The notes below the pieces were generated by a model. The model worked only from the letters and a program-made list of their open reading frames with translations. It was not told the origin of the DNA and did not search any database. Positions 24,850 through 36,229 of a stretch of DNA of 64,000 nt are shown here, in pieces. Each line of letters starts with the position of its first letter. The stretch's first letter is position 1. The DNA is from Chelonoidis abingdonii. Its lineage: Eukaryota > Chordata > Testudines > Testudinidae. Position numbers and translations under genes: made by a program. The DNA lies in contig NC_133770.1 of NCBI RefSeq assembly GCF_003597395.2, positions 296,197,774 through 296,261,773 of the forward strand, read 5' to 3'.

Positions 24850-25830
24850 TGGGCGAGTGGCAGTCCTTTCTGCATGAAGTGCACAGGTAGCTCGATACCG
24901 AAGAAGAGATTACAAACTGCGCCTGCTGAGTCCGCTGCTGTTTACGATTCAGCCTCTGTGCCTCAAGATCCATACAGTGATTAATCTCCAACTGGGTAAC
25001 CCCATTGTTGACTACTGCTCACCAGCATGGTCAATTTGTTGCTGATGGCTCCCAGCTGCCAACACCAATGTTGTACTGTTTTAAGTGATGCTTCAATGTG
25101 TCCTTGAAGTGTTTCTTCTAGCCGCCTTGTATGCAGTTGCCCACTTTCAGTTCTCCATGCAGCAACTGTTTTGGCATTCTGGCTCCAGCCATCCTAAACA
25201 CATGACCAGACCAGCATCACTGGGATGCGGTGAGCACTGCTTTGATTCCTGGGGCGTAACTACGTTCCAGAACCTCATTATTGGTAACTTTATCCTGCTC
25301 TTTGATGCAGAGCATGGCATGCAGATGTAGTACATGGAACTCATCTAGAAGCTTAATGGGATGCCTGTCCCAGATCCAGGTCTCACACCCGTACAAGTTG
25401 GACAGCACAATGTATAGGCTTTTAGATTGGTTTGAAGCTTAATAACACGTTGCTGCCAGCTCAGCCCGATAGCCTGCCAAACGATAAACTGGCTTTGTTT
25501 ATACTGCTTGTCAGCGCCTTGTCTGTAGTATCATTTGACAATACTGACAAGACAGCAGAAGTCTATAACTGCACTCAGCTGTGTGTTGCTAATAGTGATT
25601 TTCAGTTTTGGGAAGGGTTTTCCTGGCACAGGTTGATACATGACCTTTCTCTTTTTCAGACTGATTGTCAGCCTGTACCTTTCTGCAGACTCTGAGAATC
25701 TGTGCATAATCAGTTGTCTCTCTCCTACATACAACCAAAGCACAGTTGCCCTTGAAAGGCAGAGCCAGAACAACAACTGTGGATGACAGAAAGAAGAGGT
25801 GGGAGGAGCCACTTACCTAAGACATTGAAA
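24850..25830 (-). mobile_element. Non-LTR retrotransposon, RT thumb to C-terminal region
   Basis: Minus strand, reading from 25812 down: MHRFSESAERYRLTISLKKRKVMYQPVPGK (RT fingers/thumb, ISLKKT-V-HQPAPG type), then ITISNTQLSAVIDFCCL. After a frameshift comes LYGCETWIWDRHPIKLLDEF and DKVTNNEVLE, then WSGHVFRMAGARMPKQLLHG and a FKDTLK block near 25090. These ordered blocks typify RTE-like vertebrate and invertebrate LINEs; the clade is not certain. Decayed. Confidence 0.65.
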
Positions 25831-26695
25831 ACAAATAGATACATGAGTGGTTGTGTCCTCTGCCACAGGTTTTACTGAGACAGCAAAGCCAGCTACAGGT
25901 TTTACTGAGACAGCAACAGACAGCTCTGACCACCCCAGGACCACAGAAATCAGAGGCAAGAAAGAACAGCTACATCATGTTGACTATCACTCCCTGCCAG
26001 AAGCATTTGCTGTATGATGGGCTAATAGAGCCATGTGACACCCACTGGCGTACTTCCTGCTCCCGGGGCTGCTTCCTCGACGCAGACTACCCCCAAACAC
26101 TAACACAACCAACAGCAGTGTGCATACGTATGCTCAGAAGTTTAATGAATGGAGCACTTGGCTCTGAATAATACAAAAGCGTGGTCTATTTCTGTTAGTG
26201 CCTTAATTGCTACGTGTCTGCTGCTTCTCCCACCTCTTTTGTCATTTACAAATTTCAATTCCATCTAAAGCTCCACTGACCCCTCTTAGGCTCTCCCATC
26301 AGAATGCAATTGTAATTCAACATAATTAGGCAGCACAGAAAGCCAGGACCTTTTTACATTGTCAACTGTATTTCATTTGTTGGACATGATAAAGAGGCTC
26401 TAATTTAATGCTCAGGCTGGTCAATGGTACATTACTGATTCCGTCAATTTCCCATTGGATATTCCAGAGATTAAGACAGTAGAATATAAGGAGGAACATC
26501 TCTCTGAACCAGGGGGATGGGTCCTGTAACACCACCTCTTTGGGATGAAGAGTCTCCAGACAGACGAGAAAAAGGAAACAAGAACTGGGTGCTTGTAAGG
26601 CTGGGGTGGGGGTCGGGGATGAAAATATGTTAACGGCTGTTATAAAGTGGACTGTGCTCAACAGTTCTCTATGTCCACTGAAGGTAGGGCAAGAA
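25831..26695. other. Unannotated non-coding sequence
   Basis: Contains a short direct repeat (CAGGTTTTACTGAGACAGCA at about 25866 and 25892). No gene recognised. Confidence 0.5.
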
Positions 26696-26699
26696 GCAA

Positions 26700-26945
26700 C
26701 TGGCTTAACTTGCATCAAGGGAGATTCACGTTAAATATCAGGAAAAAGCTTTCCAATTACAAGAATAGTTAAGCACTAGAGCAGGTTACTTAAGGAGGAC
26801 GTGGAATCCCCTTCACGAGGATTTTAAGAATGGGTTGCATACACCCCACCCGGGATGGTCAATCCTGCCTCAACACAGGAGCTGAATTAAACGACCTCTT
26901 GCAATCCCTTCCAGCCCTGCATCTTCATGATTCTATGACCCAAAT
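26700..26945 (+). mobile_element. CR1 LINE 3' tail
   Basis: Contains CACGTTAAATATCAGGAAAA and GACCTCTTGCAATCCCTTCC, and ends ATGATTCTATGA, the classic CR1 3' terminus. Short and decayed. Confidence 0.7.
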
Positions 26946-27596
26946 GGACCGTTAGGATTCCAGAATGCCTAGCTGGGAAGGCGTGTTGCCTATGGAGCCT
27001 CAATGCCCAGGAGGAGGCTATAAACCAAACCTTAATGGAAGCTGGAACCTGGATTTCGTGTCTTATTTAGTGAGCTAAAAGGAAGGCCTAAGTTTGAGGT
27101 ACTAACATCCTGTGCCGTAAGTCCTGTGTGAGATTCTTACAGGCTTGACACTCTGAAAAGGGTTCCAGGGATACACCTCTACTCATGACTTCGTAAGGAG
27201 AGGGAAGGAAGCAAGCTCACCCACATGCTGTTTTCACCCAGGGATAATCCAATTATCTTTGCCATTTATCCCGACGGAGTAGTACGCTGCCCCTCCAACT
27301 GCAAGCTATATGTTCCCAAGTCACAGGGAAGGCCTGAAGATCGAATTCCCTTTGGGTGTCCCAAATCCTGCTGCACAAAATGGATGTCTGCTTTTAAAGG
27401 GCTAACTTCAGCAGAGCAATGTTAAATATTCACATTTGAGTCTTATGGTAGAGGGGACAGGGATAGGCCATATACATTGTATGGGGAGAGTGAATGTGTC
27501 ACAGAGTGGAGATGGGTCCGGCCCCACCGGTAACACATTTAGCACACCGCCTCAGAGGAAGAAAATGACCAACGTCACAAGGTAAGCAGATAATCA
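26946..27596. other. Unannotated non-coding sequence
   Basis: A 66-codon frame at 27225-27425 has several cysteines but no recognisable domain or exon boundaries. Nothing else seen. Confidence 0.5.
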
Positions 27597-27945
27597 TAGA
27601 ATATCAGGGTTGGAAGGGACCTCAGAAGGGCATCTAGTCCAACTCCCTGCTCAAAGCAGGACCAACTCCAACTAAATCATCCCAGCCAGGGCTTTGTCAA
27701 GCCTGATCCTAAAAGCCTCTAAGGAAGGAGATTCCACCACCTCCCTAGGTAACCCATTCCAGTGCTTCACCACCCTCCTAGTGACAAAGTTTTTCCTAAT
27801 ATTCAACCTAAACCTGCCCCACTGCAACTTGAGACCATTACTCCTTGTTCTGTCATCTGCCACCACTGAGAACAGTCTAGACCAATCTTCCTTGGAACCC
27901 CCTGTCAGGTAGTTGAAAGCAGCTATCAAATCCCGCCCCCCCCCC
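27597..27945 (-). mobile_element. CR1 LINE 3' part
   Basis: Starts ATAGAATATCAGGGTTGGAA (inverted terminus). The minus-strand frame encodes [38 protein letters not shown] and a following EVVESP block. Close relative of 1867-2460. A poly-C run marks its 5' edge near 27938. Confidence 0.85.
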
Positions 27946-27949
27946 CGCA

Positions 27950-29185
27950 GTCTTGTGGCTGGATGAAGCCTCCCGAGTGTAGATAAGAGTAGCCTGTAAA
28001 TAACTAAAGGGAGACTCCAAGTTGAGCGTTGCTGCTTGACAGAGAACAGGGACAGACTCAAAGGAGCAGGAGAGCGGCATGAACTGCTCTACACAGAGAC
28101 TCTGCCTAGCTGCCCGGCAGAAAGCCAAGGGTGCAGCCTGCAAGGAGCAGGAGCCAGCCAGGAAGGCTGGACTGTGGGCAGTAAGTGTTATAACAGAAAG
28201 GCTCAGCAGGGACAGGACTAAGAACCCATAACGAAAGGTTAGGAGACAGCTAGAAAGGCTGGGTGGGAGTTCCTGTGTTTCCCTGTGAACTTTGCTAGTA
28301 AACCCAGGCTTCAAGAAGGGGTGTAATTTGACACATGAAAGCCTATCTCGTAGCTGCTGGGAAGCTCAAGGAGGGGAAACTGAGGCAGAGGCCAGCCCAA
28401 AAAGGATCCAAGTTCTACGCATATTGTCACCATGACATTCCAAATGGCTGTGGCATGCAGTATAGTGATAACCATGAAATCCCAGGTGACCACAGATGTG
28501 TTAGCATATATAAATTATTGTATCCCTAGGATTTTCTTTGTTTATTTTTCCCAAAAGTCTTTATTTTACACAAATTATACATGTTTCAAATGGTATATTT
28601 AGACTCAGTTGGTTGGTTTGTCTTTTAAATAGCAAACATTTTAGTCCAAGTTCTCCTCTCAGTATGCAGATTCAATTTAAACCAAGGCTTTTGTGTTCAA
28701 GACAGGAAAAGCTAAAAGCCACAGAAATGCATTGGGCAACTCCCTCCATCTCTAGCTAGATTATTTAAATTCTCAGAAACAGAGTTTAGGATATAACCCA
28801 ACAGACATCTCCCCCGCCCACCACCACCAAAAAAAAGCCTAAAATCTGAAGTTACAAACTGGTAAAACTGATCATTTTCAATGCTTAATTTAATTTAAAA
28901 AAAAGAAAAGAAAAAAACACCAATCTGCTGAGGGAAAAGACATCTTAGGGGGATTTTTTTAAAAAGTTTAAGCCTACAACCAGAAACCCTCCTTATGTCT
29001 CTCCATTCTGTGCTGGACATGCAATAGCCCTTACTTATGTGATCCGGTATATTTCAAAGTAAAAGTTAATCACCTTTAATTATGTACATTATTCTGATTA
29101 AAAGTAAACAGGGAAGCTATGAACTTCTGGTTACTCAGGACTCCTTTAAAATACTTCAGACATTTAATACAGTTCTCTTGTACTT
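27950..29185. other. Non-coding stretch, part probably repeat-derived
   Basis: 27950-28330 is GC-richer and has the look of an interspersed or LTR-like repeat, but I could not identify its ends. The rest is AT-rich with A and T runs. Confidence 0.4.
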
Positions 29186-29190
29186 ATAAC

Positions 29191-29524
29191 TAGGGCCCTT
29201 TCTACTTCTCGGCTATGAAAAACATTTATTGAAATAAGCCCTTCCCCGTGAAATATGACCTCCCCGTTGCTGCTGGGAGCTCCTAGCTTCAAGTCCCCAC
29301 TGGACTGGGGAGGGACACGACTTGCCCTTCTCTTGCATGGCAGCTCTGGTGGGGAAGAGGGAGGAGATCAGACCCACTTCTCAACACCTTTTGCGTTGGG
29401 AGCCTCAGGGTTACCATACTGTGAAATCTCAGATGTAAACAACTGAAAACATGAAACTGACCAATTTTAAAACCCTCTGGCTGTGAAATTGATCAAGATT
29501 GACCATAAATTTAGTAGGGTCCTA
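29191..29524. mobile_element. hAT-type MITE, same family as 19750-20495
   Basis: 334 bp. Starts TAGGGCCCTTTCTAC and ends AAATTTAGTAGGGTCCTA. The flanks CTTATAAC (29183-29190) and CCTATGAC (29525-29532) match at 6 of 8. It lacks the long internal array of the larger relative. Confidence 0.72.
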
Positions 29525-29714
29525 CCTATGACCTACCTGCTCTATGACTTCATTCTATATTTAGGTGGTACCATGCACTTTTAAGGTATCTTTCTACCAG
29601 AGAAGCAAAGGTGGTTGTTTCTTGTTTGTTTGATTTTTTTTTTTAAGTGGTTGTGACTAGCAAGTCAAAAACTGTAGGAACTTAGTTCTAACTCCTAGAG
29701 CAAATTATAGAAAT

Positions 29715-29905
29715 AGCATGGCCCAGTAGATGGATTACTAGACTGGAACTCAGGAGGCCTAGGTTCTATTCCCCACCCTGCCAATGCTCTGACACATGAC
29801 CTTGAGCAAGGCACTTCTCCCTGTGCCTTGGTTTCTCCATCTGTAAAATGTAATTATACTGACCTCCTTTGTGAAGTACTAGGGATGAAAAGCGCTATGT
29901 AACAG
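29715..29905 (+). mobile_element. MIR-like SINE, nearly full
   Basis: Has a tRNA-like 5' part (CCTAGGTTCTATTCCCC, B-box-like), a core with CACATGACCTTGAGCAAGGC, and TTTCTCCATCTGTAAAATG. Confidence 0.72.
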
Positions 29906-29909
29906 GCAG

Positions 29910-32900
29910 GTATTTTTATAAGCAGTGGTAACCCCAAAGGATTGTATAGGCAAAACAATGCGGCATTCTAACTGAAAACAGGTAGAAATCCCCATCAGGA
30001 CCATATAAGTCTTCATGATCGAAAAATAAACCCCAGCAGATTGTCACTGGAATTATGTGAATCATCATGTTGTTATAGCAACTTCATCTCTGCATCAAAT
30101 CTAAGAACCAAGCACAGTTCAAATAATATAAAAGCATTAGGTAAAAATGATACGTAACGAGATAAAAATGGATGGGCTCAACCTCAGAGCATAACCCCCA
30201 TATTTCTCTCGCCTCCTCTGAAAACATTTCCCTTTCTTTATTTAAATAAAGGGGGGGGCATAGAGCTTATGGTAAAGAAATACAGTAGTTCACATCATCA
30301 AATTCTATTATGACGCTACAATCAAGGTCCATTAAACCTTTGTAAATTAAAGTTGGGGAAAATGAGTAAAGCCAAATGAAATTTTGAATATTGCCAAAAC
30401 ACCCTTCACTCACTGACCCAGTTGTCCCTGAGCATGACAGAATTTACCCACTGCCTGAACATTTACATCCACTTCCTCACTCCCTGTTCTGAACACTAAT
30501 ATACAGTGTCTCAAAGGCTGCAACATTTCCTCCTGATCTGTATAGAACGTCTTGAAAGCTAATGAGTTTACTGGTTTTATAGGTTCAACACTACAACTTC
30601 AAAGAATCCAGTCTAAAAGCACAGCAGCATGGTTGCCTCTAAGTACAGCCTTTCTATAGCACAAACTGAACTCCTCTGGAAAACTGATAAAAAATAAACC
30701 ACCTTCACGTACGTGCAATATTGTTTCTCTTAACTTATGCACTGTCTCACATTCTCTGCCTTGAATAGGTATTCCAAAAATGATGAAGGGAAAGCATTTG
30801 TGGACAAAGGTTTTGCTATGTGAAATAAATGTGTTTTCTGTTACTGCCTTCCTTTCAAGGAATTATACCGCCGGAAGACAGCACTGTCTGATTGCAGTTT
30901 ACTCACCAGTGGTGATTGAAAGACTTTCTGCAGTGAGTGTAAGGGTCTAAGCCATCCACTTCTGCAGGATGCAATCTTCCACTTAAATAAGCAAAACGGG
31001 CAGGTAGAAGGGGAGAAGTAGCAGTTAGAAATCTCTAACTCTTATAGTTACAGTGACAACTTTTCAAGCAAACTGCTCCTATGAGAGCCAGAGTTATCTG
31101 CCTGAACCTGCAGGCAGATAGACCCAGTGCTTCTGCTACTGCTCAGAGCTGTCCCAAGCTACAAGAGAGTGACTGTGGCTATTCGGGACCTTGCGCACAG
31201 CAGTGGAATGGACCAGAATCACAGATCAGTTTAACTGTGCTGCTGATTGGCAGCAGTGTGTGTAGCATTAGAAGCAGTCTGTGGATCAAGTCACTAGGGA
31301 CAAGGGTCTACAACACAGAGACTGAGAAAGGAGTAGGACAGAGGGGACATCCTCTTTGCAGCAGCCAGAAAGATGAAGGAAGGGTGGAGTAGAGTGAGAC
31401 ATACCTGCACTGGAGCAGTCAGGAGGTGAAGGGAAATGCTTCTCCTCTCTTTCAGTAGGGAGGAAGTGGGGCTCTAGATTTATACAGAACATAACGTTTA
31501 TCCCTTTGAATTAGAGAGCCTGGTTTGGTTTGGTTTGGTTTTGGCTGTGTGGTTTGTTTGTTTTATGGTGGGGAGTGGGAGAGACCAAGGAAATAAGAGT
31601 GGTGACACAAAAAATGTTTCACCGTGGATAGAAGGCTTCAATCCTTGCACTAGCAGGAGCTGGACAAAATTTTCAAAGTCCCAGATAAGCTATTTTTGTG
31701 ATGTGGACTTCACAGTTCATGTCACATAGGCCAACACTCATGACATGGTAACTCTTTGGTCACTACTAACTTTGGTTAGAAGGGAATGTGCCATCTAGAA
31801 GTGAAAAGATTTGACCCCCAAACCCAGCACCCTAAGAAAGTCAGTCTTCTGCCATCTCCATTCTAGTAAGAAATCTTTACATTTGCTCTGATTACTTTTG
31901 GGAAGTGTATATGGTTGTAAGATGAAGCAACAGCTCATCTATTCACTACTACCCTGCAACTCTAGTATGATCCCATCCAGATTCCCAGGGCTTTTCAGAG
32001 CACAATGTGATAATTAATATAAGGAAAATTAAACACATCCAAAACATGATTTTAATTCTCAGTTCTGATCCCAACATGGGAAGCAGATTAATCAAGAAGA
32101 GGATAGTAAAATATTTTCACTAATTGACAATTAAAAATAAAGTAATTAAAAGTAACAGCCTGACTGCTATTCTCTCATAACCGAAGATGATAGAAGCACC
32201 ATCCTCCCCAAATGGGAGGGGGGAGCTAATGCATTTCTTCATTAAAGTTTCCTCGTAGGCTGGTGGAATGAGTCACCCTTCCCTGCTTCTCTGAAGGAAA
32301 AAGTGGGAGGGAAAGACTTGCACAGCTTTACAAACACCTGTTTCGCCCAGGCTGCTCCAAAGCAACGGGCTTTTATCCCAGGGCACCCCAGATAACGTGA
32401 AGCAGCCCCAAAGTTCCAGGCCAGCACAGGGGCTCCCTAGCTCTCCCATGGCCTCATAGCTTTGCTGCATCCTCACACACACAGCTGTACACCCAGCCCT
32501 CAGCATAACTCTGCCGAACAGCTTTCCTCTGCAGAAGGAATATGGGGTTTGATATCAAGGATGAATGTTGCTTCTCTCTCCACCCCAGCCCCTGCAGCGC
32601 TTTGGTGACAGACTCACTGGCTCATGAATACAGATGGAACTTTCTGTGCTCCAGTCAAATATAACGAAGCGAGATCACATAAGCCACTATTATCAACAGC
32701 ACGAGTCATGTCATCTCTCTTCCCCACATATGGCTATGGACCCAGAGCAGTCTCTAACTCAGAGCGTGCTGCATGGCTCCACATGAGAAGCATGTGACTC
32801 TGGAGGCCGGGAAGAACTCGCTCTTATTTCATAACTCGCTCTTCAAAGCCTTCAGGTCAGAAAAGGTCCCAGAGCCAAGCTGGCAGGCAGTTCTCATTTC

Positions 32901-33190
32901 TTCGGTTTGTCACGGTTAGCCCCTTTGCGGCCAATTCACTGGGGCGGTGGGGGTAAGACGACCCTGCAGGTCGATTCTGTGAAGACAAGAGGAAATATTT
33001 CCCGCTGGCAGATAAATGAGCAAGACAGACAACACGCTGTTGCCCTCAGCTTTCCAACAACTCCCCAGAGGCAGTAGTTTAAGGACCTCTTTGCTTGTTT
33101 TATAAACTTGGAAGAACCAGGTAGCTCAGGAAATAATAATGGGACATTTGATTCTTACAGAGGGATTTCATTTCAAACCTGTCTTCAGCC
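29910..33190. other. Non-coding stretch
   Basis: No recognisable gene. A frame at 31081-31392 (103 codons) has no family resemblance. A TTTGG pentamer repeat lies at about 31521-31542. Confidence 0.55.
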
Positions 33191-33194
33191 CCAG

Positions 33195-33300
33195 CAGCCC
33201 TCTAAGGCAGGAAAGAAATATCATTCCCAACTAACAGATGGGAAAATCGAGGCAAAAGAGGTTAAAAGCAACTTGCCCAAGGTCAAAAGGAGTTCACGTT
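33195..33300 (-). mobile_element. MIR-like SINE fragment
   Basis: AACAGATGGGAAAATCGAGG ... GCAACTTGCCCAAGGTC, inverted MIR core. Confidence 0.6.
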
Positions 33301-33334
33301 AAACCTCACCAGTGCCCTGCCCTGGCTACTACAG

Positions 33335-33786
33335 CAGTGGAGCTCAAACTTTTCCAGTCCCCCGCACCTCACTGCCAGTAACAGACTCTGTCTGCAACCC
33401 ACCTCCATTACTGTACTGCCCAGACTTCCGCAAGCTGAAGGCAGAGTTGGGGGCAGATCTGGAGATGGAGGAGGAGCTGTGACTAGAGGCAGATTCTGGC
33501 TGGGGGCAGCGCAGGGGGTAAAGGGGAGCTGCAGCTGAGATCAGAGCTGGTCTGGGGATGGAGGGAATGAGGGCACAGCCAGGCTGGGGCCAGAGTGGAG
33601 CTAAGGCTGAGGTTGAAGCTGGTCTGGGGGCAGAGAGGGAGTGAGGGCGAAGCTGGGCCTGGAGGCAGAGCAATACTTGGGGCTGAATATAGGGCACTCC
33701 CTTCCCACCCTCCATAGGGGCTGTACCCAGCCCTGTCACATGCCCCCTTGAACATTCCTCTGCGCACCCCCCAGTGAGAACCACTG
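33335..33786. mobile_element. hAT-type MITE with target duplication
   Basis: 452 bp. Starts CAGTGGAGCTCAAAC and ends GTGAGAACCACTG. The flanks TACTACAG (33327-33334) and TACTAAAG (33787-33794) match at 7 of 8. The GC-rich interior produces a long antisense frame (33877-33344) that is not a gene. Confidence 0.82.
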
Positions 33787-33967
33787 TACTAAAGCATGCA
33801 GTCACCTTCCCCAACTGCACATCCCTAATGGGAAGAGATAGCAGCCTTTTCACGTGTAGTTGCCCATGTGATTCCAACTTATGTTGTAGGGACTGAAATT
33901 CACTGTCATCTGGTGTCTCTGTGATGATCTAGAGGAAACCAGTTGGCGACCCAAGTCTGATAGCACC

Positions 33968-35108
33968 TTGATGGGTTCAGTCACAGGGATCCCCTTGGGA
34001 CTGTCACCTGATGTGCTGAAATTTCCTCTGAGCCTGTTTGAGACACCAGAACCCTGCCTTGTTGAGCCAGACACACTAGCCTGCTGCAACACAGGCCCAG
34101 GGTCTGGGCCATGCCCCCCAAAACTGCAGACTTTAACTAAAAACAGCTCAGCAGATTACCTGTCTCTAGCACCCAAACACCCAGCTCCCAATGGGATCCA
34201 AACCCCAAATAAATCCATTTTACCTTGAATAAAGCTTATACAGGGTATATTCGTAAATTCTTCACCCTCTACATCACTGATAGAGAGAAATGCACAGCTG
34301 TTTGCTCCCCCAGATATTAATCACTTACTCTGGGTTTATTAATAAACATAAGTGATTTTATTAAGTATAAAAAGTGGGATTTAAGTGGGTTCAAATAACA
34401 ACAGACAAAACAAAGTAAGTCACAAAGCAAAATAAAACAAAACACGCAACTCTAAGCCTAATACATTAAGAAATTGATTACAGGTAATATCTCACCCTCA
34501 AAGATGTCCAATGAACTTATTTCACAGACTAGACTCCTTCCTAGTCTGGGACCAATCCTTTCCCCTGGTAGTCTTTGTTAGATCCAGCAGATATCTCAGG
34601 TGGTAACCAGGGGTTCTCTCATGACTGGCAGCCTCCTTTGTCCTGCTCCACCCCGTTTTATAGTTTTGGCACAAGGCGGGAATCTTTTGTCTCTCTGGGT
34701 CCCCACCCCCTTCCTCTAAATGGAAAAGTACCAGATTTAAGATGGATTTCATTATCAGGTGACATCGTCACATGTCACTGTAAGACCCCCCTAGTCTCCA
34801 TTCCCCATGGGCTGGCCCACATGTACACGGGAAAGCTTTCAAGTAACTAAGGCCATTTACAACTGATTGTTTCTGGAGCACCCTTAATGGCCTCCACTTA
34901 ATATGTCTACATCAGAGATACAAGTTTATCTTTTATTCTTCTAACTCCAGATACAGAAATAATACATGCAAACATATAGGATGAACATACTTAGTAGACT
35001 CCAAGCTTTCTAATGACATCATACAAGGGGTATTTAGCATAAAGCATATTCCAATTATGTCATGTTCATAAGCATACTTCCATAAAGCATATGGAGTGCA
35101 ATGTCACA
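33968..35108 (-). mobile_element. Solo LTR, antisense, 1.14 kb
   Basis: On the minus strand it begins TGTGACATTGCACTCC (35108) and ends near CAATG-type bases at 33968. The flanks GCACC (33963-33967) and GCATC (35109-35113) match at 4 of 5, a typical 5-bp LTR duplication. A TATA box (CTATAAAAC, minus strand) lies near 34655 and a poly(A) signal (AATAAA, minus strand) near 34355, in the order U3, R, U5. No gag or pol is adjacent, so it is a solo LTR. I recall this LTR as frequent in turtles. Confidence 0.62.
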
Positions 35109-35114
35109 GCATCT

Positions 35115-35980
35115 GTTAGAGAAGTGTCTTAGTTGGCAGTTTCAGCATATAGGCATGGAGGATGAACTATCTTTTCTCCTGCCATCTCCACTCGGGTCAG
35201 TAGTGAGGCACATATTAGCAGGGCAGTGTGTGGCTCTCACAATGCCCATGCTGTATTGGTGCTCCTCCCCGGCATAGAAGGGATATCAATCTCCAGGGCC
35301 ATCAAGCCATAAGCTCTAAACTCATTGACGAGCGAGTGCCATCTTTCACAGCTGAGGAAGCAGACAACATTGGAAACAAAAAGTTTGCTTTGGAGTTGGG
35401 TTGTGCTGCTCCTCGGCGGTATAGCTTACCAGCATCTCTTGTGTTCTCCATCATCTCTGCTTTCATATATAAAAAACTTGGTCTCTAGCTATTATAGTTG
35501 TGAAGAAAACTTCACACAAGTGAACCAAGTATACCCAATGCAGAAATGTCTACCAGAGTCTGTGGAGAGCATTGAACAAACACCTCTGAGAGGGATGGGC
35601 TGCCCCCTGCATCTCAGTGAGGTGTTAACCCAATTGTCCAGTGCTGACAGTTAACATTAACATTTAAATTATTTATTTCCTCCTTTAAGAAATTAAATTT
35701 CTGGTTGGATTAAAGAGCTTGTGATCCAGAGAACAAAATTTCTTTGTTAACCTGCTGCAGAACAACTGATACCCAGAGTTGAAAGGTAGGAGTCCAGCCA
35801 CCAGGTGCCAAAAGCCTTCCAGATCTTCATAGGCAGGTGCAAAAAAGACGTTTACAAGGGACAGATATTCCATAAATAAACGAAGGACGCTTAAAAAGGC
35901 AGAGTATGGTCAATCTCTGTGCCTAGTCCCACTGAATCAGATACATTCCCAGGTTGAGAGAAAGGACATTTTTATGGCTA
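35115..35980. other. Unannotated non-coding sequence
   Basis: Overlapping open frames at 35228-35654 lack recognisable domains. Nothing else seen. Confidence 0.5.
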
Positions 35981-35984
35981 AGAT

Positions 35985-36225
35985 ACTGACTGCAACTCTG
36001 AAGATCTGGTTCATTTCTCACCTCTGCCACAGATTCCCTGTGTGACCTTGGACAAGTCATTTGACAGCTCTGTGTCTCAGCTCCCCATCTGTAAAACAGG
36101 GATAACAATACTCCCCTTCGCCCCACTTTGCTTTGTCCAGTTAAACTGCAAGCTCTTTTTGTCACTCCCAGTATGTTCAGTGCTTAGCACAACAGGGTCC
36201 TGGTCTCAGCTGGGCCCCCTGGAGC
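35985..36225 (+). mobile_element. MIR-like SINE
   Basis: Core CCTGTGTGACCTTGGACAAG and 3' part CCCATCTGTAAAACAGGG, then AGTGCTTAGCACAACAGGGT. Confidence 0.72.
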
Positions 36226-36229
36226 AACT

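Noticed and set aside
27225..27425. Cysteine-rich 66-codon frame
   Set aside because: Six cysteines at irregular spacing, no signal peptide, no exon context, no known family.
33344..33877. 177-codon antisense frame rich in Ser and Pro
   Set aside because: It lies across the GC-rich interior of a hAT MITE with a clear target duplication.
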